Below are positions 44,978-55,168 of a DNA stretch of 64,000 bases, piece after piece. Location: the NCBI GenBank assembly GCA_965200525.1, contig OZ241368.1, positions 4,464,001 through 4,528,000 of the forward strand, written 5' to 3'. Made by a program: the position numbers and the translations under genes. The DNA comes from JANNPJ01 sp965200525 (GTDB lineage: Bacteria; Actinomycetota; Actinomycetes; Actinomycetales; Kineosporiaceae). Position 1 is the stretch's first letter. Each line of letters starts with the position of its first letter. The notes beneath the pieces are model-generated. The model had not been told where the DNA came from. It did not search any database and worked only from the letters and a program-made list of their open reading frames with translations.

Positions 44978-46375
44978 TCAGAGTCCGTAGGACTCCAGAA
45001 GTTTGAGCCAGACCTCGCTGACGGTGGGGAACGACGGGACGGCGTGCCAGAGGTCGGCCAGCGGCACCTGGGCCACGATCGCGATGGTGGCGCTGTGCAG
45101 CAGCTCGGCCAGTTCCGGGCCGGTGAAGGTGGCGCCCACGATCACGTCACGGTCGGCGTCCACCACGAGCCGGCAGGTGCCGGTCTGGTCCTCGCCCCGG
45201 GTGTACGAACCCGGGACCCCGCCGGTCGGGGTGTCGACCACCTTCACGTTCAGGCCCTTCTCCCGGGCCTGGGCCTCGGTCAGCCCGACCGCGCAGACCT
45301 GGGGATCGGTGAAGGTCACCCGGGGCACCGCGTCGCGGCTGGAACGGTCGGTGATCGGCTTGCCCAGGATCACGTCGGCGACGATCCGGGCCTGGTACTT
45401 GCCCATGTGGGTGAGCAGGGCAATCCCGTTGCAGTCGCCGATCGCGTACAGCCACTCACCGTCGGCCCAGTCGATCCCGGTGGCCAGCAGCCGGTCGTCG
45501 ACGTCGACCGGCTTGCCCGGGGGCAACCCGACGGTGTCCAGCCCGAGGTCGTCGGTGGCCGGCCGGCGCCCGACCGCGACCAGCAGTTCGTCGCCGGCCA
45601 GCTCGCTGCCGTCGGACAGGGTGGCCCGGATCGAACCGTCGTCGCGACGCCGCACGGCGGTGACCCGGGTCTCGGTGCGGACCGTGATGCCCTCGGCCGC
45701 GAACGCCTCGGCCACCTGCTCGCCGGCGAACGGCTCCTCCCGGGCCAGCAGCCGCGGCGCGCCCTCGATCACGGTGACCTCGGCCGCCCCGAGTCGCTTG
45801 ACCGCCTGGGCCATCTCGACGCCGACCGCGCCACCCCCGAGCACGATCAACCGGCCCGGTACCTGTTTGAGCGCCGTGACCTCCCGGTTGGTCCACGGTT
45901 CGGCCTCGGCCAGGCCGTCGATCGGCGGCATGAAGGCCCGGGTGCCGGTGGCCAGCACGACCGCCCGCTGAGCGGTCAGCCTGGTCATCGTCCCGTCGGC
46001 CGCGGTGACCTCGACCATCCGGGGCCCGGCCAGCCGGGCGGTGCCCCGGAACAGTTCGATGTGGTTGTCGTGCAGCCAGGGTTCCTGGCCGGCGTCGTCC
46101 CAGCTCGAGGTCATGTAGTCACGCCGGGCCAGGGCCGCCTCGACGTCGATCTCGCCGGTCACGGCCGCGGCGGCGCCGGGCACCCGGCGGGCGGTGGCGA
46201 TCACGTCGCCGGGGCGCAGCAGGGTCTTGCTCGGGATGCAGCCCCAGTACGAGCACTCGCCGCCGATCAGTTCGCGCTCGACGATGGCGGTGCGCAGTCC
46301 GCCGGCCGCGATCCGGCCGGCCGCGACCTCGCCGGCCGGGCCGGCACCGATCACGATCGCGTCGAACTCGGGCAT
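44978..46375 (-). CDS. FAD-dependent pyridine nucleotide-disulfide oxidoreductase
   Basis: 465-residue class I disulfide reductase. FAD fold VIGAGPAGEVAAGRIAAGG near residue 8, redox-active Cys pair in GGECSYWGCIPSKTLL near 39-53, NAD(P) fold VLGGGAVGVEMAQAVKRLG near 175, and second FAD motif YAIGDCNGIALLTHMGKYQA near 305. The dimerisation domain ends HAVPSFPTVSEVWLKLLE, with HAVPSFPT where lipoamide dehydrogenases have HAHPT, so it belongs to the mercuric-reductase-like/SthA-like group with unknown disulfide substrate. No N-terminal metal-binding domain and no C-terminal CC pair, so mercury reduction is unlikely. ATG 46375. Confidence 0.93.
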   Translation of the reverse strand: MPEFDAIVIGAGPAGEVAAGRIAAGGLRTAIVERELIGGECSYWGCIPSKTLLRPGDVIATARRVPGAAAAVTGEIDVEAALARRDYMTSSWDDAGQEPWLHDNHIELFRGTARLAGPRMVEVTAADGTMTRLTAQRAVVLATGTRAFMPPIDGLAEAEPWTNREVTALKQVPGRLIVLGGGAVGVEMAQAVKRLGAAEVTVIEGAPRLLAREEPFAGEQVAEAFAAEGITVRTETRVTAVRRRDDGSIRATLSDGSELAGDELLVAVGRRPATDDLGLDTVGLPPGKPVDVDDRLLATGIDWADGEWLYAIGDCNGIALLTHMGKYQARIVADVILGKPITDRSSRDAVPRVTFTDPQVCAVGLTEAQAREKGLNVKVVDTPTGGVPGSYTRGEDQTGTCRLVVDADRDVIVGATFTGPELAELLHSATIAIVAQVPLADLWHAVPSFPTVSEVWLKLLESYGL

Positions 46376-46839
46376 GACGTCTCCTCGGGCTGAGATCCGG
46401 GCCGGCGAGCGGATGCGGCCGGCTGGACCTCGACCGTACTGGGGTCGCTGACCCGGCGGCGCGTCCGGTTGCCCGGCACCGGTTACAGGATGCTCACGCC
46501 CGGGTGAGGAGTGCTCGGCCCGGTCGGGCCGCGTTCGACGGCGATCAGGGCGTCCTCGACAGGCACGCGACGGCGTTCATCAAGGAGGTCCCGTTGCGGA
46601 CCACGGTCGCGCTGCGGCCGGACCCGGCCACCCCCGCCACCCGGTGAGCGGGGCCCGGGCGGTGCTGCCGTCCGGGTGACCTCGCTCATGAAACGATGCA
46701 ACGAATGCCGAGGTAACGATGAGGCCACCGGTGTTTACTCGCGATGTCAGTACAAATCCGGTCGAGCCGGTAATGTCCGGCCGTTGTTGTCGTCCCGGGG
46801 GTCGTCCTGGGGTCGTCCGTGGGTGGGGAGGAAGTGGCT
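46376..46839. other. 464-bp region without a firm gene
   Basis: Divergent promoters of the flavoprotein and LacI genes. One frame (about GTG 46504 to TGA 46647) has good third-position GC and reads FDGDQGVLDRHATAFIKEV, but has no SD and no recognised family. An opposing frame at 46483-46689 has poorer codon use. Either could be a small or broken gene. Confidence 0.3.
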
Positions 46840-47853
46840 GTGTCGGTCGGCTCGGCCAGCGTCAAGGACGTCGCCGCCCTGGCCAAGGTCTCGGTCGGAA
46901 CCGTCTCGAACGTGCTCAACCGCCCCGATCGGGTTGGGCCGGCGACCCGGTTGCGGGTCGAGGAGGCCATCTCGGAGCTGGGTTTTGTGCGCAACGAGTC
47001 GGCCCGCCACCTTCGCTCAGGCGGTAGCCGGACCCTCGGCTATCTGGTGCTGGACGCCGGTAACCCGTTCTTCACCGATGTGGCCCGGGGGATCGAGGAG
47101 TCGGCCCGCAACGAGGGGCTGGCCCTCTTCCTGTGCAACAGCGACAACAGCCGCCGGCGCGAGCGGGACTATCTCGACGTCCTGCTGGAGCAGCGGGTCC
47201 GCGGCGTCCTGATCACGCCGGCCGATCCGGACGGCGAGCGCCTGCTGACCCTGCCCCGCCGCGGTGTCCCGGTGGTGCTGATCGACCGGACCAAGGGTGA
47301 CGCCTGGTGCTCGGTCTCGGTGGACGACGAGATGGGCGGCCACCTGGCCGGGGTGCACCTGATCGAGGCCGGCCACCGGCAGATCGCCTTCATCGGCGGG
47401 CCCGATTCGGTGCTCCAGGTGCAGGAGCGGCTGGCCGGGGTACGGCGGGCCGGGGCCGAGGCCGGGCTGCCGGCGACCGCGCTCACCGTGCTGGACACCT
47501 CGGCGCTCAATGTCGCCGAGGGCCGCCGGGCCGGTCAGGAACTGCTCCGGCTGCCGGAGCACCGCCGGCCCACGGCCGCGTTCTGCGCCAACGACCTGCT
47601 GGCCCTCGGGCTGCTGCAGGAGATGACCCGGTGCCAGGTGTCGGTACCCGGCGATCTGGCCATCATCGGGTATGACGACATCGAGTTCGCGGCGGCGGCC
47701 GCGGTGCCGCTGACCTCGATCCGCCAGCCCCGGCACCTGATCGGCCGGACCGCGGCCGACCTGTTGCTGGAGGAGGCCGAGGCGGGGCCGGAGCATCGCC
47801 ACCGGCAGGTCATGTACCCGCCCGAGCTGGTGGTTCGCGGCTCGACACGCTGA
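46840..47853 (+). CDS. LacI-family transcriptional regulator
   Basis: 337-residue repressor. The helix-turn-helix with hinge is at the N-terminus: SVKDVAALAKVSVGTVSNVL, then NRPDRVGPATRLRVEEAISE. The periplasmic-binding-protein-like core (residues about 60-335) has LGYLVLDAGNPFFTDVARGI, GVLITPADPDG, IAFIGGPDSVLQVQERLAG and DLAIIGYDDIEFAAAAAVPL. It probably senses a sugar or related effector, but no sugar genes adjoin it. GTG 46840 is used because ggggagga lies 8 bases upstream; GTG codons at 46819 and 46834 overlap that SD. Confidence 0.94.
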   Translation: MSVGSASVKDVAALAKVSVGTVSNVLNRPDRVGPATRLRVEEAISELGFVRNESARHLRSGGSRTLGYLVLDAGNPFFTDVARGIEESARNEGLALFLCNSDNSRRRERDYLDVLLEQRVRGVLITPADPDGERLLTLPRRGVPVVLIDRTKGDAWCSVSVDDEMGGHLAGVHLIEAGHRQIAFIGGPDSVLQVQERLAGVRRAGAEAGLPATALTVLDTSALNVAEGRRAGQELLRLPEHRRPTAAFCANDLLALGLLQEMTRCQVSVPGDLAIIGYDDIEFAAAAAVPLTSIRQPRHLIGRTAADLLLEEAEAGPEHRHRQVMYPPELVVRGSTR

Positions 47854-48135
47854 CCGCCCCCGATTGCACCGAGCCTGCAGCAGCGGTGCACCGGCCGTGC
47901 GCCGGGCGAGCGGGCCGGTGAGCCGGGCCGAGCGAGCAGAAGCACCGCGCGGGCCCCACCCCCGCACGGAGCTCCTGCTCAGACCGGTGTGCCGGGAGGC
48001 GGTGCGACCCCGGCACCGAGAACATCGGGCGCGGGGCTGAGGCCGTTACGGGGGTCACAGCCGCGCGCGCAAAGGCGGTGCAGTCGGCAGAATCCGGGAC
48101 GAACCACCGTTACAGATTGCGACAGAGGCAGTACT

Positions 48136-50787
48136 GTGAGCTTCATCGTGACGCAACCGGACGTAGATCCGGACCGGGGGCTCCTGCTGACGCCCGCCGA
48201 TCCGCCACTCGTCGTGCCCGGGTCCGTGCCCGGGTCCGTGCCCGGGGTCGAGCCCGGGTCAGCGGGGCTCGCACCGGCGGCCGGCCAAGCCGTGAGCGAC
48301 GTCGACCTGATCATCGAGCAGCTGCTCGAGGCGGCCCGCCGGGCCCGCCACGACCTGCTCGTCCTGCTGCTGACCGACCCTTTCCTGGGCGGCCTCCAGG
48401 CAACCCGGGTGCGCCACCTCGACGATCGCCGGGCCGTCGTCCTGCAGGCCCGGCTCGGCTCCGAACTACGAGCGCTCAACGAACCGCTGAGCCCGCCCCC
48501 GGTCGAGGCGGCCGGCCTGCCCGAGCCGGTCCGGGCCGTGCTGGCCGAGGAGCGCCCGGGCTCGGTGCTGGTGATTCCGGTGACCGGCCGGCTGGGCCGG
48601 CTCGGCGTGCTGGTGCTCAGCCGGGGCGGCCGGGCGGAGTTCACCGATCCCGAGCTCGAGCAGTTGCGCCGGGCCGGACGGCAGTGCGGCCAGGCCCTGG
48701 AGAAGGCCCGCTCGGACGGCGACCTGGTCCGGGCCGGGGCGCTGGTCCGGATGCTGGCCGACGCCGTCGTCACGGTCGACCCGCTCGACGTGGTGACCCA
48801 CTGGAACGAGGCGGCCGAGCAGATCTACGGCGTGCTCGCGGCCGAGGCGGTCGGCCATCGGTTCGGGGATCTGGTCCGGACCGTGTTCCGGGAGGGCGAC
48901 GCGCTCACCGCCCGGGCGGCCGTGATCAGCCACGGCCGCTGGCAGGGGCAGGTCCGGCAGACCTCTCGCTCCGGCCGGGTGATCGAGATCGAGTCCCGGG
49001 TCAGCACTTTGATCGGGCCCCGGGGCGAGCCTCAGGGGCTGCTCGCGGTCAACCGGGACGTCACCGACGCGGTCACGGCCCGGGCCGACACCCAGGTGCA
49101 GAGCCGGCTGGCCCAGGAACTGATGGACGCGCTCGACGCGGCCGCCGCGGTGATCGACAGCACCGGGCGGGTGACGTCGTCGAACGCCCGCTGGCGGACC
49201 GGCGCGATGGCCCGGGAACGGTGCGTCTGCGGGCCGGTGCCGGAGGGGGCGAACTGGCTCGAGTCGCTGGTCACCGGGGCCGACCCGGAGGCGAGCACGC
49301 TGGCCGCCGACCTGCTCAACCTGCTGCGCGGCCGGCGGGCCGCGATCCACACCCAGTGTTCCTGCCCGCAGGCCGGCCCCGACGTCGAGATCGGTATCGA
49401 GGTGACCCGGGTCGAGGCCGGTTACGGCGGGGCGGTCGTCGTCCTGACCCAGCTCGGCCGGCGCCACTCCGAACAGGACGAGCTCACCCACCGGGCCACC
49501 CACGACGAGCTGACCGGGCTGCCGAACCGGGCCGCCCTGATGGAGGGGCTGTCGACGTCGCTGAAACGACTCGACGGCACCGGCAAGCTCGCCGTCCTGT
49601 TCTGCGACCTGGACGGTTTCAAGGACATCAACGACGGTCTCGGGCACGCCGTCGGCGACCAGGTGCTGGTGGCGGTGGCCCGGCGGCTGCGGCAGCGCTG
49701 TCGCTCGGCCGACGTGGTGGCCCGGTTCGGGGGGGACGAGTTCGTCGTCGTCCTCTCGATCGACGACGCCGCCCAGGCGGTGGCCATGGCCGACCGGATC
49801 GTCGAGGTGCTGGACGAGCCGATCGTGGTCGGCGAGGCCGAGGTGGCCCCCGGAGTGAGCGTCGGCATCACCGTGGTCGACGTCCCGCCGAACGATGACG
49901 ACCCGGTCGGCACCCTGCTCCGGGACGCCGACACCGCGATGTACCACGCGAAGGGCCGGGGCCGGGGCCGGTACGAGCTGTTCGACGCCAGCCTGCGGGA
50001 GAACATCGAGGAGCGGCTGGAACTGGCGGCGGCGCTGCGCCGGGCGGTCGGCGACGGCGAGCTCGAGATCGCCTACCAGAGCCGCCGCCGGTGCGGGGAC
50101 CGCCGGGTCTGCGGCGTCGAGGCCCTGCTGCGCTGGCGGCACCCGGAGCTCGGGCTGATCGAGCCCGAGGTGTTCATTCCGATCGCCGAGCGCACCGGCC
50201 GGATCGCGGAACTGGGGGACTGGGTGCTGCGCAACGCGCTGGCCGACTTCAGCCGGCTCGGCTCGGCCTCGGACCACGGCCTGAGCCTGGCCGTGAACGT
50301 CTCGCCCCGGCAGCTGGTCGGCGGGCGGCTGGCCCACACCGTGGCCGAGGCCCTGGCCGAGTCCGGGGTCGAACCGGGCCGGCTGGTGCTGGAGATCACC
50401 GAGGGCGCCTTCGTCGACGACCCGGCCGCCACCCGGGCGGTGCTGCGCGACCTGCACGAGATCGGCGTCACCCTGGCCCTGGACGACTTCGGCACCGGCT
50501 GGTGCTCGCTGCAGTACCTGCGGACGCTCAAGGTCGACATCCTGAAGATCGACCGCACCTTCGTGGCCGACCTGACCACCGACCTGGACGCCTGCGCGGT
50601 GGTCTCGGCGGTGCTCGGCCTCGGGCACGGGATGGGCCTGGTGGTGGTGGCCGAAGGGGTCGAGAACGAGGAGAACCTGGCCGTACTGCGGGACATGGGT
50701 TGCGACGAGTACCAGGGCTTCATCGACGGCGGCCCGGGAGCCCTGGCCGACGTGCTCGGCCCACCGGCCGTGATCCTGCAGGGTTGA
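48136..50787 (+). CDS. GGDEF/EAL cyclic-di-GMP protein with PAS sensors
   Basis: 883-residue soluble signalling protein. After a VPGSVPG repeat linker (residues about 20-45) it has a GAF-like domain, a PAS domain (ADAVVTVDPLDVVTHWNEAA), and a second PAS-like domain carrying two CxC motifs (RERCVCGP near 360, HTQCSCPQ near 408). The GGDEF domain has intact ARFGGDEF and a preceding RSAD I-site at the PleD spacing, so active, product-inhibited synthase is possible. The EAL domain has GVEALLRW, NVSPRQL, LDDFGTG and AEGVEN, so hydrolysis also looks possible. Its end (DEYQGFIDGGPG) deviates from the usual QGY..P. GTG 48136 has agagg 7 bases upstream. Confidence 0.93.
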   Translation: MSFIVTQPDVDPDRGLLLTPADPPLVVPGSVPGSVPGVEPGSAGLAPAAGQAVSDVDLIIEQLLEAARRARHDLLVLLLTDPFLGGLQATRVRHLDDRRAVVLQARLGSELRALNEPLSPPPVEAAGLPEPVRAVLAEERPGSVLVIPVTGRLGRLGVLVLSRGGRAEFTDPELEQLRRAGRQCGQALEKARSDGDLVRAGALVRMLADAVVTVDPLDVVTHWNEAAEQIYGVLAAEAVGHRFGDLVRTVFREGDALTARAAVISHGRWQGQVRQTSRSGRVIEIESRVSTLIGPRGEPQGLLAVNRDVTDAVTARADTQVQSRLAQELMDALDAAAAVIDSTGRVTSSNARWRTGAMARERCVCGPVPEGANWLESLVTGADPEASTLAADLLNLLRGRRAAIHTQCSCPQAGPDVEIGIEVTRVEAGYGGAVVVLTQLGRRHSEQDELTHRATHDELTGLPNRAALMEGLSTSLKRLDGTGKLAVLFCDLDGFKDINDGLGHAVGDQVLVAVARRLRQRCRSADVVARFGGDEFVVVLSIDDAAQAVAMADRIVEVLDEPIVVGEAEVAPGVSVGITVVDVPPNDDDPVGTLLRDADTAMYHAKGRGRGRYELFDASLRENIEERLELAAALRRAVGDGELEIAYQSRRRCGDRRVCGVEALLRWRHPELGLIEPEVFIPIAERTGRIAELGDWVLRNALADFSRLGSASDHGLSLAVNVSPRQLVGGRLAHTVAEALAESGVEPGRLVLEITEGAFVDDPAATRAVLRDLHEIGVTLALDDFGTGWCSLQYLRTLKVDILKIDRTFVADLTTDLDACAVVSAVLGLGHGMGLVVVAEGVENEENLAVLRDMGCDEYQGFIDGGPGALADVLGPPAVILQG

Positions 50788-50842
50788 TCACGATCCGCCC
50801 GTCGTGGCGTTGTTACCGGCGGGAAAGGTCGAGAATGGCGCC

Positions 50843-52252
<1,410 letters not shown>

Positions 52253-52417
52253 GCGAACTCGACGCCCGGATGGCGCCGCCCACCGGTCCGGTGACCGCGG
52301 GACCCGGCACCCGATTTGGCCGGTGTAATTATCGTCACACTGCTTATCCGACGTCGGTCGTGATGGTTTGGGCACGCCTGGCTACCGGCTGGCCCCTCAC
52401 ACCCGGATGATGTGCTC

Positions 52418-52984
52418 ATGTCCATCCAGAGCAGACGTCTCAGCGGTCGTCTTCTGGTCGCGAGCCCGACCCTGGAGGACGCCAACTTCCGCCGGACCGT
52501 GATCCTGATGCTCGATCACGGCACCGACGGCGCGCTCGGCCTGGTGGTCAACCGGCCGATGGAGGTCGACGTGTCGTCGGTGCTGCCGGCCTGGCAGCCG
52601 TACACGACGGCGCCCGGCCGGCTGTTCCAGGGCGGCCCGGTGCAGCTCGACTCGGCCCTCGGGCTGGTGGCGATGCCCGGCAACGGGGCCGGGGCGGTCG
52701 GCGTCCGGCTGCTGATCGGGTCGATCGGCCTGGTCGACCTGGACGCCCCGCCCGAGGTGATCGCCTCCGGCCTGGCCGGCCTGCGGATCTTCGCCGGGTA
52801 CGCCGGCTGGGCCGCCGGCCAGCTCGAGGGCGAGATCAGTGAGGGCGCCTGGTACGTGCTCGACGCCGAGCCCCGGGACGCGTTCACCGACAACCCGGAG
52901 CGGCTCTGGCGCGAGGTGCTGCGCCGCCAGCGCGGCCGGCTGGCCATGGTCTCGACCTTCCCGGACGATCCCAGCCAGAACTGA
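52418..52984 (+). CDS. YqgE/AlgH-family protein (UPF0301)
   Basis: 188-residue protein. Family landmarks: GRLLVASPTLEDANFRRTVI at residues 10-29, DHGTDGALGLVVNRPM, FQGGPVQLDSALGLV, and RIFAGYAGWAAGQLEGEI followed by GAWYVLDAEP. The biochemical role of this widespread family is unresolved. ATG 52418 lacks a clear SD; a GTG at 52412 is an alternative. It is 18 bp from the next gene, DUF3039, on the same strand, but that gene has its own -10-like box inside the gap. Confidence 0.93.
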   Translation: MSIQSRRLSGRLLVASPTLEDANFRRTVILMLDHGTDGALGLVVNRPMEVDVSSVLPAWQPYTTAPGRLFQGGPVQLDSALGLVAMPGNGAGAVGVRLLIGSIGLVDLDAPPEVIASGLAGLRIFAGYAGWAAGQLEGEISEGAWYVLDAEPRDAFTDNPERLWREVLRRQRGRLAMVSTFPDDPSQN

Positions 52985-52988
52985 GCCT

Positions 52989-52994
52989 TAGACT
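52989..52994 (+). promoter_or_regulatory. -10 box for leaderless DUF3039 transcript
   Basis: TAGACT followed by exactly 8 bases and ATG 53003, no SD. This TANNNT-to-start spacing is characteristic of leaderless actinobacterial mRNAs and is also seen here before 62853 (8 bases), 55052 (7) and 63805 (6). Confidence 0.6.
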
Positions 52995-53002
52995 CTGGTT
53001 TT

Positions 53003-53311
53003 ATGAGTACGCCGTACCCGGAACCCCAGCTCGACCCGCTGTCCTCGCCGGACCGTTCGACCACCGGCCTGCTCGAGCGGGAGAAGGTGGAACAGCCGGT
53101 CGAGCCGGGCGATCACGAGCGCTTCGCGCACTACGTGCGCAAGGAGAAGGTGCTTGAGTCGGCCCTCAGCGGTGAGCCGGTGGTGGCCCTCTGCGGCAAG
53201 GTCTGGGTGCCCGGGCGGGACCCGAAGAAGTTCCCGGTCTGCCCGATGTGCAAGGAGATCTACGAGGGGATACGCAAGTCCGAGGACGGCGGCTCCGGCA
53301 ACGAGGGCTGA
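53003..53311 (+). CDS. DUF3039 zinc-ribbon-like protein
   Basis: 102-residue actinobacterial DUF3039 protein. The conserved core is DHERFAHYVRKEKVLESAL followed by ALCGKVWVPGRDPKKFPVC and PMCKEIYEG; the cysteines C-x18-C-x2-C could hold zinc. Role unknown. It is strongly conserved among actinobacteria, often next to a superfamily-2 helicase, as here (helicase at 55165). Start ATG 53003 appears leaderless. Confidence 0.93.
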   Translation: MSTPYPEPQLDPLSSPDRSTTGLLEREKVEQPVEPGDHERFAHYVRKEKVLESALSGEPVVALCGKVWVPGRDPKKFPVCPMCKEIYEGIRKSEDGGSGNEG

Positions 53312-53338
53312 GCCCCCCCGCCAACGGAACTGCCGGCG

Positions 53339-54952
53339 CTACCGGAACAGGTGGTTGCCGTCCAGCCCGGGAGCGGGCCGGGCGGGGTCGACGATCTGGT
53401 ACCAGGTGCCGTCGGGGGTGACGGCCGTCGGCCGGTACTGCTGCGCGATCATCGCGAAGACGGCCCGGCCGGGTCCGGTTCGCGACGGCCCCCAGTCGCG
53501 CCCGTCGACGAAGATCAGGGCCGGCCGCGACCGGTCGAGTTCGCGGGCCAGCTCGTCCCAGACCACGGCCGGCATCATCGACATCGACCAGCCCGCGAGC
53601 TCGGCTCCCTGGTCGGCCTTCAGCAGGGCCATCAGCCCGGGATTGCCCATCACGTAGATCGGCTCGCCCGGCGTCACCCGGCCGACCATGGGGGCCACCT
53701 CCGCGGCGATCAGGTCGCCGTCGATGCCCCGGCCGATCCGGGCCTTCTGGTCCAGCCCCCAGGGCCGCTCGCGGGCGTGCCGGACCAGGTCGATCGGCTG
53801 GCTCAGCATCGGCACGGTCAGCGCCGCCGCGGCCCCGGCGGCCACCACCCGCAGGAGCAGGGTGCCTCGGGCCGGCCACGACCCGGGAGCGGCCCGGCGG
53901 GCCTGGAACCAGCCCAGCACCACCTCCAGCCCGTCCACCGCGAGCAACCCGACCGGAGCGGCCAGCAGCAGCCAGCGGTACGTCGTCCACAGTTGGGGCA
54001 GGGTCAGCAGAAACGCGGTCGCGGCGGTGGCGGTCAGGGTCAGGCTCAGCCAGGCGTGCGCGGTGCGCCGGGCGGTGACCAGCCCGACCACGGCCAGCGG
54101 GCCGATCACCGGGAACATGTTCTTGATCACCTGCTCGAGCTCGCGGCGCGAGTCGGGGGCGTGCGTCTCGGGGCTGCGGGCCACCTGCGAGGGCAGCTCG
54201 AACGTGGTGCGCAGAGCCAGGTCGAGGACGCCGTGCCGCTGGCACCAGTAGAGCGCGAGCGCCACCGGCAGGACGGCGCCGAGCCCGGCCAGGCCGACGC
54301 CGGTCAGGGTGCGCCGCCGGTCCGAGCGCAGGGTCGCCACGGCCGCGCCGGCCAGCAGCACCAGGGGGATCGGCGCGTACAGGGTCTTCAGCAGCACGAT
54401 CGCGCCGACCACGAGCCCGGCGCCGAACCAGGCCGGGCCGGGCCGGGCCCGTCCCGCGGCCGGCCAGGTGGCCACCAGCGCGGTCAGCAGCAGCACGTTC
54501 ATCAGGCCCTCGATCTGCCCGATCCCGGCGGTGTACGACCAGATCAGGTAGGGCCCCAGAACCAGGGTGGGGCCGGCCAGCCGGACGCTGCGCCGCAACG
54601 ACCAGCCGGCCGTGATCCTGGTCACCAGAAAGGCCGAGACCACGGCCAGTGCGAGTTCCAGCACCCGGGCCCCGAGGCCGCCCGGGATCAGCCGGTCGCC
54701 GAGCTGGTGGAACCAGTAGATGCCGGGCTGCTTGATGTCCCAGAAATCGCGGTAGTAGACCAGCCCGTGGTTCATCCGGGCCGCGGTGATCCGGAACAGG
54801 GTCTGGTCGCCGTGGTCGGGCCACCACAGGGTGGCCGTGGCCAGCAGCGCGACCGGCAGCACGGCCAGCCCCTGGGACCAGGGGCCGAGCCCGGCCGGCG
54901 GGGCGGCGGCCGGGGGCCGGCGGTCCGGGCCCGCGTCGAGCTGGACCGACAT
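53339..54952 (-). CDS. polytopic glycosyltransferase-like membrane protein (GT39/PMT fold)
   Basis: 537-residue membrane protein with about ten helices. The first extracytoplasmic loop has WWPDHGDQTLFRITAARMNH and YYRDFWDIKQPGIYWFHQLG, the acidic and aromatic pattern of GT-C lipid-linked glycosyltransferases. Helices follow, for example LVLGPYLIWSYTAGIGQIEG and AGAAVATL. The C-terminal 130 residues form an extracytoplasmic soluble domain (GEPIYVMGNPGLMALLKADQ, ALIFVDGRDWG). It probably transfers a sugar from a polyprenyl donor. ATG 54952 has cgggag upstream; a start at 54985 is less likely. Divergent from the helicase transcription unit. Confidence 0.82.
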   Translation of the reverse strand: MSVQLDAGPDRRPPAAAPPAGLGPWSQGLAVLPVALLATATLWWPDHGDQTLFRITAARMNHGLVYYRDFWDIKQPGIYWFHQLGDRLIPGGLGARVLELALAVVSAFLVTRITAGWSLRRSVRLAGPTLVLGPYLIWSYTAGIGQIEGLMNVLLLTALVATWPAAGRARPGPAWFGAGLVVGAIVLLKTLYAPIPLVLLAGAAVATLRSDRRRTLTGVGLAGLGAVLPVALALYWCQRHGVLDLALRTTFELPSQVARSPETHAPDSRRELEQVIKNMFPVIGPLAVVGLVTARRTAHAWLSLTLTATAATAFLLTLPQLWTTYRWLLLAAPVGLLAVDGLEVVLGWFQARRAAPGSWPARGTLLLRVVAAGAAAALTVPMLSQPIDLVRHARERPWGLDQKARIGRGIDGDLIAAEVAPMVGRVTPGEPIYVMGNPGLMALLKADQGAELAGWSMSMMPAVVWDELARELDRSRPALIFVDGRDWGPSRTGPGRAVFAMIAQQYRPTAVTPDGTWYQIVDPARPAPGLDGNHLFR

Positions 54953-55038
54953 CAGTACTCCCGTTCGGTGGTGGCTAGCACACATCGGTTGTGGTCGGCG
55001 TCATCACCGGGCCCGGCATGTCGATCATCGGAGTTGGT

Positions 55039-55044
55039 TAGTCT
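55039..55044 (+). promoter_or_regulatory. -10 box for leaderless upstream ORF
   Basis: TAGTCT, 7 bases before GTG 55052, in the divergent intergenic region. No SD precedes the GTG. Confidence 0.5.
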
Positions 55045-55051
55045 CTCGTGG

Positions 55052-55168
55052 GTGAGCCTACGAACCAAAAGGCACTGGGAGTCACAAATTCAGCACTGTA
55101 AGCCAGAAATCTCGAGCATCCTGATCATTTTCGCCGGTACCGCCGGCACCGAAGCGGATCCGCGGTGA
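55052..55168 (+). CDS. 38-residue leaderless upstream ORF coupled to helicase
   Basis: GTG 55052 to TGA 55166-55168, reading MSLRTKRHWESQIQHCKP, then EISSILIIFAG and TAGTEADPR. The stop overlaps the GTG of the helicase gene by four bases (GTGA), and the helicase has no SD of its own, so ribosomes finishing this ORF may start the helicase. The first half uses codons rare in this window (CTA, CGA, AGG, AAA, ATT), including a run ILII, so translation speed could be regulatory. It may be only an untranslated 5' leader; nothing proves it is made. Confidence 0.45.
   Translation: MSLRTKRHWESQIQHCKPEISSILIIFAGTAGTEADPR

Noticed and set aside
46483..46728. 81-codon minus-strand frame
   Set aside because: No family similarity, weak codon bias, and overlaps another better-biased short frame; not enough evidence for either.
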